Positions 7,530 to 16,255 of a DNA stretch of 64,000 bases are shown here, piece by piece. The translations under genes and the position numbers were made by a program. Origin of the DNA: Sphingobacteriales bacterium 46-32 (lineage in GTDB: Bacteria > Bacteroidota > Bacteroidia > Chitinophagales > Chitinophagaceae); the NCBI GenBank assembly GCA_001898485.1, contig MKTY01000020.1, positions 434,001 through 498,000 of the forward strand, written 5' to 3'. Position 1 is the first letter of the stretch. Each line of letters opens with the position of its first letter. The notes beneath the pieces are model-generated. The model did not search any database, was not told the DNA's origin, and worked only from the letters and a program-made list of their open reading frames with translations.

Positions 7530-8042
7530 ATGACAACAAGATCTGTGGCCGCATGGCCGGTGCATTTTTTGAATCGTCTCAATATGGAAGAAGTAGCCAA
7601 CGAGGGTGTTATTCACCCGCTTAGTGCCATACACGAAATACATGCTTATGCCTCCACCGGAGAGCTGCTGGATTTATTTGCTCATTTTTGTGATTCGGCC
7701 CGTAGCGAACGTTATAGCTGGAAAGAAGGCTCTCCCGGCAATTGTCTTTTTTTTGCCGAGCGGCTTGAGCTCCTCATAGAATCCTGCTACCTTATATATA
7801 CCCGGCACCCGGGTTGTCCCCGTGTGGCAGACCTTCGCGGCTTTTTTGTTTATAAAGGCCTCACTGAATGGAAACACCTCCTTCATTGCTGGCTGGAGGC
7901 TGCTTTAAGTGACAGTAGCATTCATGACGAATTTTCCCGTTTCGATCAGGAGCGTTTTGCCGATCATATCAATCGGCTCATAGCAACTTGCCAAAGAATT
8001 CCGTTTATGCCAGTAGATCCTTTGCCTGAGCAGCTTTCTTAA
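7530..8042 (+). CDS. Uncharacterised 170-aa soluble protein
   Basis: No signal peptide or membrane segment; predicted largely helical, rich in aromatic and charged residues (LLDLFAHFCDSARSERYSW, DLRGFFVYKGLTEWKHLLHCWLEAAL). Six cysteines are scattered without a metal-site pattern. I do not recognise a family. The gene follows a consensus promoter and a long leader and is 60 bp upstream of the AhpD-like gene on the same strand, so the two may be linked. Confidence 0.65.
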   Translation: MTTRSVAAWPVHFLNRLNMEEVANEGVIHPLSAIHEIHAYASTGELLDLFAHFCDSARSERYSWKEGSPGNCLFFAERLELLIESCYLIYTRHPGCPRVADLRGFFVYKGLTEWKHLLHCWLEAALSDSSIHDEFSRFDQERFADHINRLIATCQRIPFMPVDPLPEQLS

Positions 8043-8102
8043 ACTGGTTTAAGTTATTTACCTTTTGGCCGGTTTAGTTTTGTTCCATCAAAAGAAAATC
8101 AA

Positions 8103-8543
8103 ATGGAAAAAAGAATCAATCTGCAACAAATTGAACCTCTCTCGTTCAAAGCAATGTATGCCCTCGAGGCCTATTTAAAAAACACCCAGCTATCGGCTTC
8201 ACATAAGGAATTAATTAAAATCCGTGCTTCTCAGATAAATGGCTGTGCCTTTTGCCTTGATATGCACACGAAAGATGCTCTTGCCCTGGGAGAAACTCCT
8301 CAGCGTATCTTTCTGCTGGATGCCTGGAAAGAAACCGATCTGTATTCGGAGGAAGAAAAGACAATTCTTGCACTCACAGAGCATATCACTCTTATCAGCA
8401 ATGGAGGTCTGCCTGATGATGTGTATAATCTCGCTATTCGTCTATTTGGGGAAAACTATGTTGCACAACTGATAATGGCCATTGTAACGATCAACAGCTG
8501 GAACCGGATTGCCATCAGTACCCATAAACAACCCGGCGAATAA
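8103..8543 (+). CDS. Carboxymuconolactone decarboxylase / AhpD-like protein
   Basis: 146 aa. The AhpD core is plain: KELIKIRASQINGCAFC with the redox pair Cys48-x-x-Cys51 and His55 in CLDMHTKDAL, the helix SEEEKTILALTEHIT, and the end FGENYVAQLIMAIVTINSWNRI. Members reduce peroxides or act as thiol-disulfide partners in the cytoplasm; the exact substrate is unknown. A TAGTTTTG box at 8075-8082 is a likely -7 element 20 bp ahead of the ATG. Confidence 0.92.
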   Translation: MEKRINLQQIEPLSFKAMYALEAYLKNTQLSASHKELIKIRASQINGCAFCLDMHTKDALALGETPQRIFLLDAWKETDLYSEEEKTILALTEHITLISNGGLPDDVYNLAIRLFGENYVAQLIMAIVTINSWNRIAISTHKQPGE

Positions 8544-8657
8544 GTAATTACTGCCCCCCCGAGGCAAAGAGGCCGGTTAGCATAGTATGCCCATTTATCC
8601 GGGTATAATATAAAACAACAAATCCTTCAGTATTACCCGGAGGCAGTGCTTACGTAA

Positions 8658-9137
8658 TTACCAATTGTTCATCTGATCTTTATTGATCCGCTCAGGTACG
8701 GCTGGCTCGTTAGTCTGCCAGTTTCTGTCATATCGTACAAAAAAAGACAGCCAGACAGAACGCGCCAGCCTCATCAGGAATGGCTGTAAAACAACCAGCA
8801 ACAGCGCATTTGCAATCAACCAGTAGAAAAAACGATTATCAGAAGTACTTAGTCCGATAAACAACCACCAGGCAATCAGCGATGCCACACTGATAGCTAT
8901 TGAAAAAGCATAACTTACATAACTCGAACCATAATAAAAGCCGACTTCTATATCAAATGGCTGACGACATACCGGGCATCGTTCATTCATTTTCATGGTG
9001 GTCTTAAGGCGGTATGGATTTTTTTCGGCAAACATATTACCACTCCGGCATCGCGGACACTTACATGCCAATGCTGCAGGTATTCCGGATTTTTTTTCCG
9101 GCAATTCCTGTGTGGCCGGTTGTATATGCTGATTCAT
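8658..9137 (-). CDS. DUF983 family membrane protein
   Basis: 159 aa. N-terminal zinc-ribbon-like pairs (CKCPRCRSGNMF at about 26-37 and CPVCRQPFDIEVGFYYGSSYVSYA at about 54-77) precede two or three membrane helices, the layout of DUF983 proteins. The function of the family is unknown. It follows the AraC gene by 11 bp on the same strand and is probably cotranscribed with it. The inverted repeat CCGGGTA / TACCCGG at 8599-8640 lies past its 3' end with a 28-nt loop and is only weakly suggestive. Confidence 0.9.
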   Translation of the reverse strand: MNQHIQPATQELPEKKSGIPAALACKCPRCRSGNMFAEKNPYRLKTTMKMNERCPVCRQPFDIEVGFYYGSSYVSYAFSIAISVASLIAWWLFIGLSTSDNRFFYWLIANALLLVVLQPFLMRLARSVWLSFFVRYDRNWQTNEPAVPERINKDQMNNW

Positions 9138-9148
9138 ATAAATGAAGT

Positions 9149-10033
9149 TTAGTGTAAAGATTGCTTTCTGAACTCTTCAGGTGTCACTCCCGTATACTTT
9201 TTAAAAAACCGATTGAAATAAGAATTGTCTTCGAAATTGAGCGCATAAGCGACTTCGGTGACCGTCATTTCCGCATTGACCAGCAACCGTTTCGCTTCCA
9301 GCAATATCCGGTCACGGATCAGCTCGCCGGCTGTTTTACCCAACAAGTCCTGCACCAGCGCATTCAGGTGATTGGGAGTTACATACAACAAATCTGCATA
9401 CTCCCTCGGCAACCGCATGGTGCGGTAATGTGTATCGATCAACCGCCGGAAACTTTTTAATAACAGCTGTTTCTGTGGCGCCACCGGACGGCTATCAGAT
9501 GGCCGTTGTACATTATCTATCTGAATAAAAAGCTGCAGCAGCAACAGACGGATACGATCAAAACGATGCCTGCCTTCGTCTGAAGAAACAGCAAGAATAG
9601 ACTCGAAAAGATTCACTGCCTCTTTGTGCCGGGCCGGGGGCAACTGCCGCACTCCTTCTTCACTTATACCATTAAAAAAATCAAACTGATCGAGGTAATG
9701 CTGATTCTGCAAAAACGATTTGAAAAAGTCTGTAGAAAAATTAACGATATAACCATCCGTAACGCCTGTAAAATCCCAGCTGTGAACCTGACCGGGTATC
9801 ATAAAATAAATCTGATACGGTTTTACCGCAAACTGGTTGAAGTCAATGGTATGTGACCCACCCCCTTTTGTAAACAAAACCAAATGATAAAAAGAATGCC
9901 GGTGCGGAAAATGCAAATGATCGTAATGCCTGTGCAAATAATCAGCAAACCGGTCTGCCAGAAAATGATCATCCTGATTGCCCACCCTGTTGAGGCTGCA
10001 GATATCATATACCGGTATTTGCTTCTTTGCCAT
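9149..10033 (-). CDS. AraC-family transcriptional regulator with cupin sensor
   Basis: 294 aa. The N-terminal half is a cupin-type ligand-binding domain (HLHFPHRHSFYHLVLFTKGGGSHTIDF, then YQIYFMIPGQVHSWDF); the C-terminal 100 residues form the AraC double helix-turn-helix (LLYVTPNHLNALVQDLLG and VAYALNFEDNSYFNRFFKKYTGVTPEEFR). Likely an activator of a catabolic or stress gene; its target is probably outside this pair, as the downstream neighbour is a DUF983 protein. The ligand is not predictable. Confidence 0.95.
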   Translation of the reverse strand: MAKKQIPVYDICSLNRVGNQDDHFLADRFADYLHRHYDHLHFPHRHSFYHLVLFTKGGGSHTIDFNQFAVKPYQIYFMIPGQVHSWDFTGVTDGYIVNFSTDFFKSFLQNQHYLDQFDFFNGISEEGVRQLPPARHKEAVNLFESILAVSSDEGRHRFDRIRLLLLQLFIQIDNVQRPSDSRPVAPQKQLLLKSFRRLIDTHYRTMRLPREYADLLYVTPNHLNALVQDLLGKTAGELIRDRILLEAKRLLVNAEMTVTEVAYALNFEDNSYFNRFFKKYTGVTPEEFRKQSLH

Positions 10034-10117
10034 TGCACAAAGCTACCATTGAATAGTTCAATATGCGTGGACCGATTGGCAGATATTATGGCACTTTTTA
10101 CTGATTACAGGAGCAAA

Positions 10118-10696
10118 TCAGTAACTCAGCTCAAACTGTTCCTGTAATTCCCAGGCATTCTCTCCCTGCTGACAAATGAGGCTGATCTGCTGAAAGCGCA
10201 GCCGGGTGGGAAAACGATACTCTTTTAACTCGTCAAAAATAGCCGTTGTGCAGAGCCCGTTACGGGGATGGATAAGGGTTATATGTGGATGCTGATGACG
10301 GGGGATAGCTACCACCCCATTCAGCAGTTGTGTCCGTAATTCATGAAAACCAGTATTCTCACCCACACCCGGCAGCCATAAGCCCCTGCCGTCCGCAAAA
10401 CGTGCCGGAGGGCCGAGTGTTACAGTAATTGGTTGTAAGCGTAAACTCCGGATATTATCAACCACTTTTGGCAACAACAATTCGTCTTCCCTGCATAAGG
10501 TGATATGCGCTGCTATCAATGCGTGTTGGGCTGGATTATACCGGACGCGTATGGATTCAAAAAGCCCCCGCTCTTCGTTGATAAATAAAGTCAATTGTTG
10601 CCGGCTGTGCTGCATCAGTCCAAAGGTAAAATTGTTACAGGATATCGCCGTTTCTGCAACTACCCTACTTATTTCAACCTGCTTAATGTACCTCAA
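10118..10696 (-). CDS. 2'-5' RNA ligase superfamily (2H phosphoesterase)
   Basis: 192 aa. Two H-x-T motifs mark the 2H fold: AAHITLC near residue 67 and HPHITLIHP near 146, spaced as in the family. 2H proteins act on 2'-5' or cyclic phosphodiester bonds in RNA or nucleotides; the substrate here is unknown. It starts 12 bp after the hydrolase gene stop and is likely in its operon, though the pairing has no obvious logic. Confidence 0.85.
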   Translation of the reverse strand: MRYIKQVEISRVVAETAISCNNFTFGLMQHSRQQLTLFINEERGLFESIRVRYNPAQHALIAAHITLCREDELLLPKVVDNIRSLRLQPITVTLGPPARFADGRGLWLPGVGENTGFHELRTQLLNGVVAIPRHQHPHITLIHPRNGLCTTAIFDELKEYRFPTRLRFQQISLICQQGENAWELQEQFELSY

Positions 10697-10708
10697 TCAG
10701 CAGCGGTC

Positions 10709-12067
10709 CTATTCGCTGACAGCAACTTCAATCTTATTTACATATAACTGCGCACGGTCGAAATTGTTTAAAAACCAGCCGGCCATAAACTCCTTTGAAG
10801 CTGTCACTTTATGTTCAAATACCTTTTTACCATTTATCACTACACTGACCGGTTTTTGAAGATCAACCATCAATGGAGAAATATATAACGTAACCATATC
10901 CACCTTTGAAGCAGTTATAGTAAACGTATTATCCAGGTAATGTGCACGAACCTGACCGGTTTTTTCACCATATAAATAATCACTGCTCTCTCCGCTCATA
11001 GAATAGGTATGAATACTATCGGTGAAATGCACGGCTGTAGCAGGGCGTTTCGTATCCACACTGATCTGCAACCAGTCGATACCACTGAATCCAGAATCGT
11101 TATACCCCCTGTCGTAGGTGCATGAAACAGGCAGGGCTTGCCGGCTGGTCACCTGCATATGCCTGAACAATACGGGCACTACTTCGCTTGCGTATTTGTG
11201 ATAAAAATGCTTTTTATCTGCCAGCTCCCGGTAAATCCAGCTGGCGCCCATGCGGTTCGCGTATTCGGCTTTGCTTTTGATGCTTTGCGGCACCGTCAAT
11301 TCATCCTTTTCGGCCACTATGGAATAAATTGGCCGGTTAATAAAATTAGGAAAGTCGGGGCGCGAAGGAAATGAGCCATTGATGGGATAAAAACAGGCAA
11401 ACGGCGTTTGTAAGAGAAAGGATGCATTATATACAGTTTTACCACCGTCCGAAAAGCCAGCTAAAAAAACTTTGTTGTCGTCAACATTGAATCGCTTCTT
11501 TGTTTCTGTCAGCATCGCCATAAGATGCTCATATCCATATTTACCGTAGATAGCCAGATCCTGGCGCAACGCAGGAAATATTTCAATCATATTATATTCA
11601 TCCAGGTAGTCAAAGGTTGGATTATCTGTCACCATTTCCTTTATATAATTGCGGGAAAATTGCGAACGCGATAGCCAACCTCCTTTATAATAGATGAGTA
11701 CGGCTGTTTTCCGTGACGGATCATAGCCCCGGGGGATATAAACAAAATAAGGTACGGAAACCGATGGAGTAATTTTTATCCAGTAGCGGCAAATAATACC
11801 ATTCCTGACCGGCTTCTGATAGCGATTCCAGCTGATCAATAAACTGTACAAACTATCGGCAGAAACAGCGGGATCATTTTTCCATTTCCCGATCAGTGTA
11901 AAGTCGGGCGACTTATCTAACCCATATCGGGCGGGATCAACCGCCTTTTCAAAAGCAGCACTGTCCAGCTGTGCAGCCATTTTTTTCCATTGATCAACCT
12001 GGCCGCTTACCAGAATAGTTGCAAATACTGAAATGATGAGCAAAAAACAGTTAGTAAAAATTTTCAT
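10709..12067 (-). CDS. Secreted alpha/beta hydrolase (esterase/depolymerase-like)
   Basis: 452 aa. Signal peptide at residues 1-22 (ending LVSGQVDQ). A helical N-terminal part is followed by an alpha/beta hydrolase domain (PYFVYIPRGYDPSRKTAVLIYYKGG) with nucleophile elbow GFSDGGKT, aspartate in IVAEKDELTVP and histidine in DKKHFYHKYA, an order fitting PHB-depolymerase/feruloyl-esterase-like enzymes. The last 130 residues look like a beta-sandwich. Substrate unknown; probably acts in the periplasm or outside the cell. First gene of a pair with the 2H phosphoesterase. Confidence 0.75.
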   Translation of the reverse strand: MKIFTNCFLLIISVFATILVSGQVDQWKKMAAQLDSAAFEKAVDPARYGLDKSPDFTLIGKWKNDPAVSADSLYSLLISWNRYQKPVRNGIICRYWIKITPSVSVPYFVYIPRGYDPSRKTAVLIYYKGGWLSRSQFSRNYIKEMVTDNPTFDYLDEYNMIEIFPALRQDLAIYGKYGYEHLMAMLTETKKRFNVDDNKVFLAGFSDGGKTVYNASFLLQTPFACFYPINGSFPSRPDFPNFINRPIYSIVAEKDELTVPQSIKSKAEYANRMGASWIYRELADKKHFYHKYASEVVPVLFRHMQVTSRQALPVSCTYDRGYNDSGFSGIDWLQISVDTKRPATAVHFTDSIHTYSMSGESSDYLYGEKTGQVRAHYLDNTFTITASKVDMVTLYISPLMVDLQKPVSVVINGKKVFEHKVTASKEFMAGWFLNNFDRAQLYVNKIEVAVSE

Positions 12068-12371
12068 GGCAGAAGTTTTATGATCAACGAAAGTATTCGT
12101 ATTTTTGAAACATGCCCGCTCCTCCCCGTAGTTTTTTTTAAACAGTACCAGGAAAAGCTACTGGATAATCCTGTCCCATATGCAACTGCTGTAGCAAACC
12201 ATCTTTTCTACTCCGTAAAAGATATTGTTCCGGCATCACCCAACTACTTCATTTTTGGTATTGTTGTTTCAGCAGACAACCCACGGGTATCACAATACTA
12301 CAAACTCAGTATTCGCGGCTTTTATACAGGTAAATATTTTTGTTTCATTCCATCATTTAAAACCTGAGAAG

Positions 12372-12971
12372 ATGAAATATCTATTTGCGCTATTATTGTT
12401 TACAGCATCTGCCGCTAATGCTCAGCTTAGTTATGGCCCCAGGGCTGGTGTTAATGTTGCTAAAATTAAATTCAGTAATGATCAGTTTGAAACCAAATCA
12501 CTAATCGGTTTTAGCATCGGTGCATTTGCCAACTACAGGCTATCCGCCCCTTTTGCTATTCAGGCTGAGCTATTCTATTCCGGCGAGGGAACAAAAGAAG
12601 AACGAAGCTCAACCGGTACCAAAGGCACTATCCGTAAAGGCTATCTGCAAGTGCCTATTCTGGCACAGTATACGATAGGCTGCGGAGTCTTTGTAGAAGC
12701 CGGACCACAGATTGGCTTCCTCCTGTCATCTAAAGAAAAATATGGTGGTCAAAAAGCGAATATCAAAAAAAATTACAATTCAACTGATCTCCGTTTGCCC
12801 GTTGGTGTGGGATATATATTTCCCGAATCGGTTTGTAAGGGTTTGCGTGCCGACATACGGTATTCATTCAGTTTCTCTAAAGTAAATAAGATACCCGTAG
12901 GTGGCGGAGAACTCAAAAATCAGGTATTGGGTTTAGGATTTTTTTACACGCTGCCTGCAGGGAAGAAATAA
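12372..12971 (+). CDS. Outer-membrane beta-barrel protein (porin family)
   Basis: 199 aa. Signal peptide MKYLFALLLFTASAANA then QLSYGPRAGVNVAKI, the start typical of the Bacteroidota OmpA-like/PorT-like small barrels, with alternating amphipathic strands (FSIGAFANYRL, FAIQAELFYSGEG, YLQVPILAQYTI, VFVEAGPQIGFLL) to the end LGLGFFYTLPAG. The open frame extends 49 codons upstream, but that part is non-coding in character; the ATG at 12372, with GAGAAG ahead of it, is the start. TATTTTTG at 12335-12342 is a possible -7 box. Confidence 0.9.
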   Translation: MKYLFALLLFTASAANAQLSYGPRAGVNVAKIKFSNDQFETKSLIGFSIGAFANYRLSAPFAIQAELFYSGEGTKEERSSTGTKGTIRKGYLQVPILAQYTIGCGVFVEAGPQIGFLLSSKEKYGGQKANIKKNYNSTDLRLPVGVGYIFPESVCKGLRADIRYSFSFSKVNKIPVGGGELKNQVLGLGFFYTLPAGKK

Positions 12972-12996
12972 GTCTTCTTTACCATACATTTCTCAT

Positions 12997-13022
12997 AAAA
13001 GAGTCGCATGTGCGGCTCTTTT
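12997..13022. terminator. Bidirectional terminator between convergent genes
   Basis: AAAAGAGTCGCA / TGCGGCTCTTTT around a 2-nt centre, with A- and T-rich edges, lying between the barrel gene and the convergent membrane protein gene; it can terminate both. Confidence 0.85.
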
Positions 13023-13804
13023 TACTTTCTTCCTTTAAGAAGCGAAGAGAAAATAATGGGCATGGCCTTTTTGGATTGGTCCACAGCTTCCGACTTTACT
13101 TCTTCTGCCATAAAATAAAAAAAACCTCCTAATGTAGTTACTCCAGTAAATAATGCCACGAGCCCACTACCAATCATTAATATAAACGATACAAGAACAT
13201 AAAAAACAAATGACAAAACGGCGAATACTGCAAGTACCTGGACAGTATACCAAAGAAAAACAGGAATAACCGCCAGAAGCGAGTCTGCAGAAGACCGGAA
13301 ATACTGAATAGCCAGCAACCCGCTACACAGGACCACCAGCAATAATACAATACGCCCAAACCAGAATGCTTTACCATCATCAGCATACCAGAAACCTCTG
13401 CACCATCGCACGACCTTCTCTTTAGCAGTAAGCTCGCGAACAGTCAACCCTCTTTTTTGCGTAAAAATCTCATTTAAACCAGGCAATTGTTGTTTATCGG
13501 ACGGGCCTGGCTTAACAGCTGGAGTGCTGCCTGTTTGCTCACTGTCAACAACTGCTATCATTCGTGTGCTGCGCAAATCCTGATAAAGTGTAAAGGGAGA
13601 AATGACCTTCATATTTCCAAGCACACTGGCTGCTACGGTATCTGCAGATTTTGAAAAAGATTCCCAACTGGTCCAGCCAACCCAATGCAATAACAGGTTA
13701 ATCACATAAAGTGCCAGTGACCATACAATTACTTTACGCAAAAAGTGCCACCCTCTTTTCAGCAAAGAGGTATCTGATTGTGGAGGGGGAGGCGGCTGTC
13801 CCAT
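13022..13804 (-). CDS. Uncharacterised membrane protein with proline-rich start
   Basis: 260 aa. Start chosen at the ATG giving MGQPPPPPQSD, ten codons inside the longest frame. One membrane segment near 23-40 (VIVWSLALYVINLLLHWVG), a soluble loop of about 110 residues, then four hydrophobic segments in the last 110 residues (IVLLLVVLCSGLLAIQYF, LLAVIPVFLWYTVQVLAVFA, VLSFVFYVLVSFILMI, LVALFTGVTTLGGFFYFMA). Family not recognised; an inner-membrane location is the only safe statement. Confidence 0.7.
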   Translation of the reverse strand: MGQPPPPPQSDTSLLKRGWHFLRKVIVWSLALYVINLLLHWVGWTSWESFSKSADTVAASVLGNMKVISPFTLYQDLRSTRMIAVVDSEQTGSTPAVKPGPSDKQQLPGLNEIFTQKRGLTVRELTAKEKVVRWCRGFWYADDGKAFWFGRIVLLLVVLCSGLLAIQYFRSSADSLLAVIPVFLWYTVQVLAVFAVLSFVFYVLVSFILMIGSGLVALFTGVTTLGGFFYFMAEEVKSEAVDQSKKAMPIIFSSLLKGRK

Positions 13805-14041
13805 ACACTTACATTTCACTAAATATAAGCCCAAAATCTGGTTAATAACCTTTAAAGAAAACTGAGCGCCTTATTAAGGTGCACTCTCTTTACTCCTTAA
13901 CCAGATCAATACTGTCTGAAAAATCACCGTTTTAAAAGCAGGGTTTTATAACCAGACCCACAAAGATGATAGTGGATCCTTTTGAAAATGTTAGCCTGAC
14001 CTGGCCAGATCACCAAAATGGTAGTACAGATTCCCCCGCCT

Positions 14042-14434
14042 CTACGTTATTATTTCTACCACAGTAATCCGGTTGCCATACAAATCTTGACAATGAAAAA
14101 AACGGCTACCCTCTGCTGTTACCAATGGCTCCATAACTGTAACACCATTGGTTTGTACCTGTACATATAACTCTTCGCAATTATCGGTGTATACAACCAG
14201 CGTGGGCTGTCCGCCTGTTTGCCTGCCCACCAATGATGTTTGCTGACCCTTGTCGGCTTTCAGAAACCATATCCCAGTCTTATCATCCGCATTAAAACGA
14301 ACATGCAGATAACGCTGACCATCCGGAAGAGTAGCATCAAATAATTTTTCGCAACCAAAATTCTGCTGATAAAATGAAAAGGCGTTGTCGTAATCATCAA
14401 CCAGAATGATCACCCGGCCAAGGCTTGTTGTCAT
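14042..14434 (-). CDS. VOC-family (glyoxalase/bleomycin-resistance-like) protein
   Basis: 130 aa, one vicinal-oxygen-chelate domain: LGRVIILVDDYDNAFSFYQQ opens the first module, and NGVTVMEPLVTAEGSRFFHCQD then LYGNRITVVEI closes the second, with the usual metal-ligand glutamate near the end. Members are lyases, dioxygenases or drug-binding proteins; substrate unknown. Alone on this strand, flanked by gaps of more than 200 bp. Confidence 0.9.
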   Translation of the reverse strand: MTTSLGRVIILVDDYDNAFSFYQQNFGCEKLFDATLPDGQRYLHVRFNADDKTGIWFLKADKGQQTSLVGRQTGGQPTLVVYTDNCEELYVQVQTNGVTVMEPLVTAEGSRFFHCQDLYGNRITVVEIIT

Positions 14435-14619
14435 AGCAATTGTTTGATTAGTGATCAGTTTAATATAGTTACCAGCCAGACAGGTGTGATTAGGGGATCA
14501 GACTGTAATGCTGGATTCATCAGGATTGGATCTTAAATAACAGTTTTTAGCCGCACTCACCCACTACAAAAGCAAATTTATATTTAATTGACTATCATTA
14601 TTTTATTTTGAAGTGCCTG

Positions 14620-14704
14620 TTTTTGCGGTGAATACCATTTCTATTCACCGCAAAAAATACGTAGAATATTAAAATTGCGGCGAAAATCACGTATATTCAT
14701 CGCA
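14620..14704. promoter_or_regulatory. Two inverted-repeat operators upstream of fic
   Basis: IR1 is a perfect 15-bp inverted repeat TTTTTGCGGTGAATA (14620-14634) and its complement (14642-14656) with a 7-bp centre. IR2 is imperfect: TGCGGCGAAAA (14676-14686) and ATTCATCGCA (14695-14704). The core TGCGGTGAAT thus occurs four times; half-sites are 19 bp apart in each repeat and repeat centres (14638, 14690) are 52 bp apart, close to five helical turns. The area ends 15 bp before the fic ATG. Confidence 0.75.
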
Positions 14705-14719
14705 TATTTTGCGTAGAAT

Positions 14720-15826
14720 ATGCCTGTTTATATCCATCAACTACCGCAATGGCCACAGTTTATGTGGGATCAGGATGCTGTAACTCCGCTGCTTGCCGGC
14801 GTCCGCTACAAGCAGGGCCGGCTGCTGGGGCGTATGGAAAATCTTGGCTTCCCACTACAAATCCAGGCCAGCCTCACTACACTTACCCTGGATGTTCTGA
14901 AGTCGAGTGAAATTGAGGGGGAGATATTAAATGCAGATGCGGTACGATCTTCTGTTGCCCGCCGGCTGGGTATAGAGTTGGCAGGCCTCCCACCTGCTGA
15001 CCGTTATACCGATGCCGTAGTGCAAATGATGCTGGATGCGACGCAGCACAGCGAACAGCCCCTTTCCGCAGAAAGACTTATTGGCTGGCAATCGGCCCTT
15101 TTCCCTACTGACATGAGTGGTTTCTATAAAATAGCAGTGGGTGCCTGGCGCAACAACCCACCGGATGATCCGATGCAGGTAATATCCGGTGCCATGAGCA
15201 GCGAAAAAGTACATTTTGTAGCGCCCGAATCAGCCAGGCTCGAAACAGAAATGAAGCGTTTTATCAACTGGTTCAATGAAGACCGTAAAATGGATCCGGT
15301 ATTGAAAGCTGCCGTAGCTCATCTCTGGTTCGTGACCATACACCCTTTTGATGACGGCAATGGCCGCCTGGCACGCGCCCTTACGGATATGCAACTGGCC
15401 CGTGCCGATGGTACGCGGCAGCGTTTTTACAGTATGAGCACCCAGATAAGGAAAGAGCGAGACTATTATTACGATATACTGGAAAACACACAAAAGGGAT
15501 CGCTTGATATCACCGACTGGATCACCTGGTTTTTAAACTGTCTGGATCGCGCACTGGAAGCCAGCATGGATCACCTGCAGGCCGTACTCCAAAAAGCCCG
15601 GTTCTGGGAAAAACATGCCGGCACTCCACTAAACGAACGGCAACAGGCATTGCTCAACAAATTGCTCGATGGCTTTGATGGAAAACTCACCAGCTCCAAA
15701 TGGGCACAACTCGCAAAGACCTCACAGGATAGTGCCCTGCGCGACATCCAGGACCTGGTCGCTAAAAATATGCTGGTAAAGGATAGCGCCGGCGGCAGAA
15801 GTACCGGTTACCTGCTGGCTGATTGA
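14720..15826 (+). CDS. Fic-domain protein (DUF4172 + Fic), autoinhibited type
   Basis: 368 aa. The N-terminal DUF4172 region contains S62-x-x-x-E66-G67 in KSSEIEGEIL, which fits the inhibitory helix of class II Fic proteins. The Fic core has the full active motif HPFDDGNGRLAR at 208-219, so it should transfer AMP or another nucleotide part to a protein hydroxyl once relieved of inhibition. The C-terminal 90 residues look like a winged helix (LLDGFDGKLTSSKWAQLAKT, ALRDIQDLVAKNMLV), consistent with DNA binding. With the repeat operators upstream, self-regulation is likely. No separate antitoxin gene is next to it. Confidence 0.93.
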   Translation: MPVYIHQLPQWPQFMWDQDAVTPLLAGVRYKQGRLLGRMENLGFPLQIQASLTTLTLDVLKSSEIEGEILNADAVRSSVARRLGIELAGLPPADRYTDAVVQMMLDATQHSEQPLSAERLIGWQSALFPTDMSGFYKIAVGAWRNNPPDDPMQVISGAMSSEKVHFVAPESARLETEMKRFINWFNEDRKMDPVLKAAVAHLWFVTIHPFDDGNGRLARALTDMQLARADGTRQRFYSMSTQIRKERDYYYDILENTQKGSLDITDWITWFLNCLDRALEASMDHLQAVLQKARFWEKHAGTPLNERQQALLNKLLDGFDGKLTSSKWAQLAKTSQDSALRDIQDLVAKNMLVKDSAGGRSTGYLLAD

Positions 15827-15843
15827 ATTGAAATACCTGCATC

Positions 15844-16002
15844 TTACTGATTTTCCCTTTTGCGAAACAAATGAAAAAGCAAAAAAACTATGCCCACACC
15901 CGATAACCACATCAGTTTACGGGCATTGATCGTATAGCCAAAATAACCCATAGCCGCAACGGCCGCAATGAGGATAGTATAGACAATGATGCGACTTTTC
16001 AT
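15844..16002 (-). CDS. Small two-helix membrane protein
   Basis: 52 aa from the ATG at 16002 (MKSRIIVYTILIAAVAAMGYFG); a start eight codons upstream is also possible. Two hydrophobic helices separated by NARKLMW and a basic tail FRKREN. Family unknown. Convergent with the Fic gene. Confidence 0.6.
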   Translation of the reverse strand: MKSRIIVYTILIAAVAAMGYFGYTINARKLMWLSGVGIVFLLFHLFRKRENQ

Positions 16003-16164
16003 GCGTACAAAATAGACACGGGCCACTACAATTGCAAATGGTGGGATGTTGCATTTATTCAGGTTTTTTACCTGTAGTGTGTTTGTTAATCTGCCTCACC
16101 CAAAAGGGCCGTTTATCCTACTTTTCACTTCACTTACACTTGTTCGTTTTTGCGACCCGTTCTT

Positions 16165-16193
16165 TTAAACTTCGGAGTTTAACTATACTTTTG
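16165..16193 (+). promoter_or_regulatory. Operator/promoter of the RND operon
   Basis: Perfect 7-bp inverted repeat TTAAACT-TCGG-AGTTTAA (16165-16182) directly abuts a TACTTTTG -7 box at 16186-16193. A protein bound to the repeat would cover the -7/-33 spacer. A second TACTTTTG lies at 16240-16247, 8 bp before the first ATG of the operon. Confidence 0.55.
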
Positions 16194-16255
16194 CAAATAT
16201 TGGTATAGCCGGCATTTCATTCCGGCCACAATCTTTTACTACTTTTGGCATTGAA

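Noticed and set aside
8599-8640. Inverted repeat CCGGGTA / TACCCGG as a terminator
   Set aside because: The 28-nt loop and missing T-run make it a poor terminator; kept only as a note.
12080-12367. 95-aa plus-strand frame upstream of the beta-barrel gene
   Set aside because: No recognisable features, ends just before the barrel start, and the sequence looks like intergenic DNA; not enough support to call.
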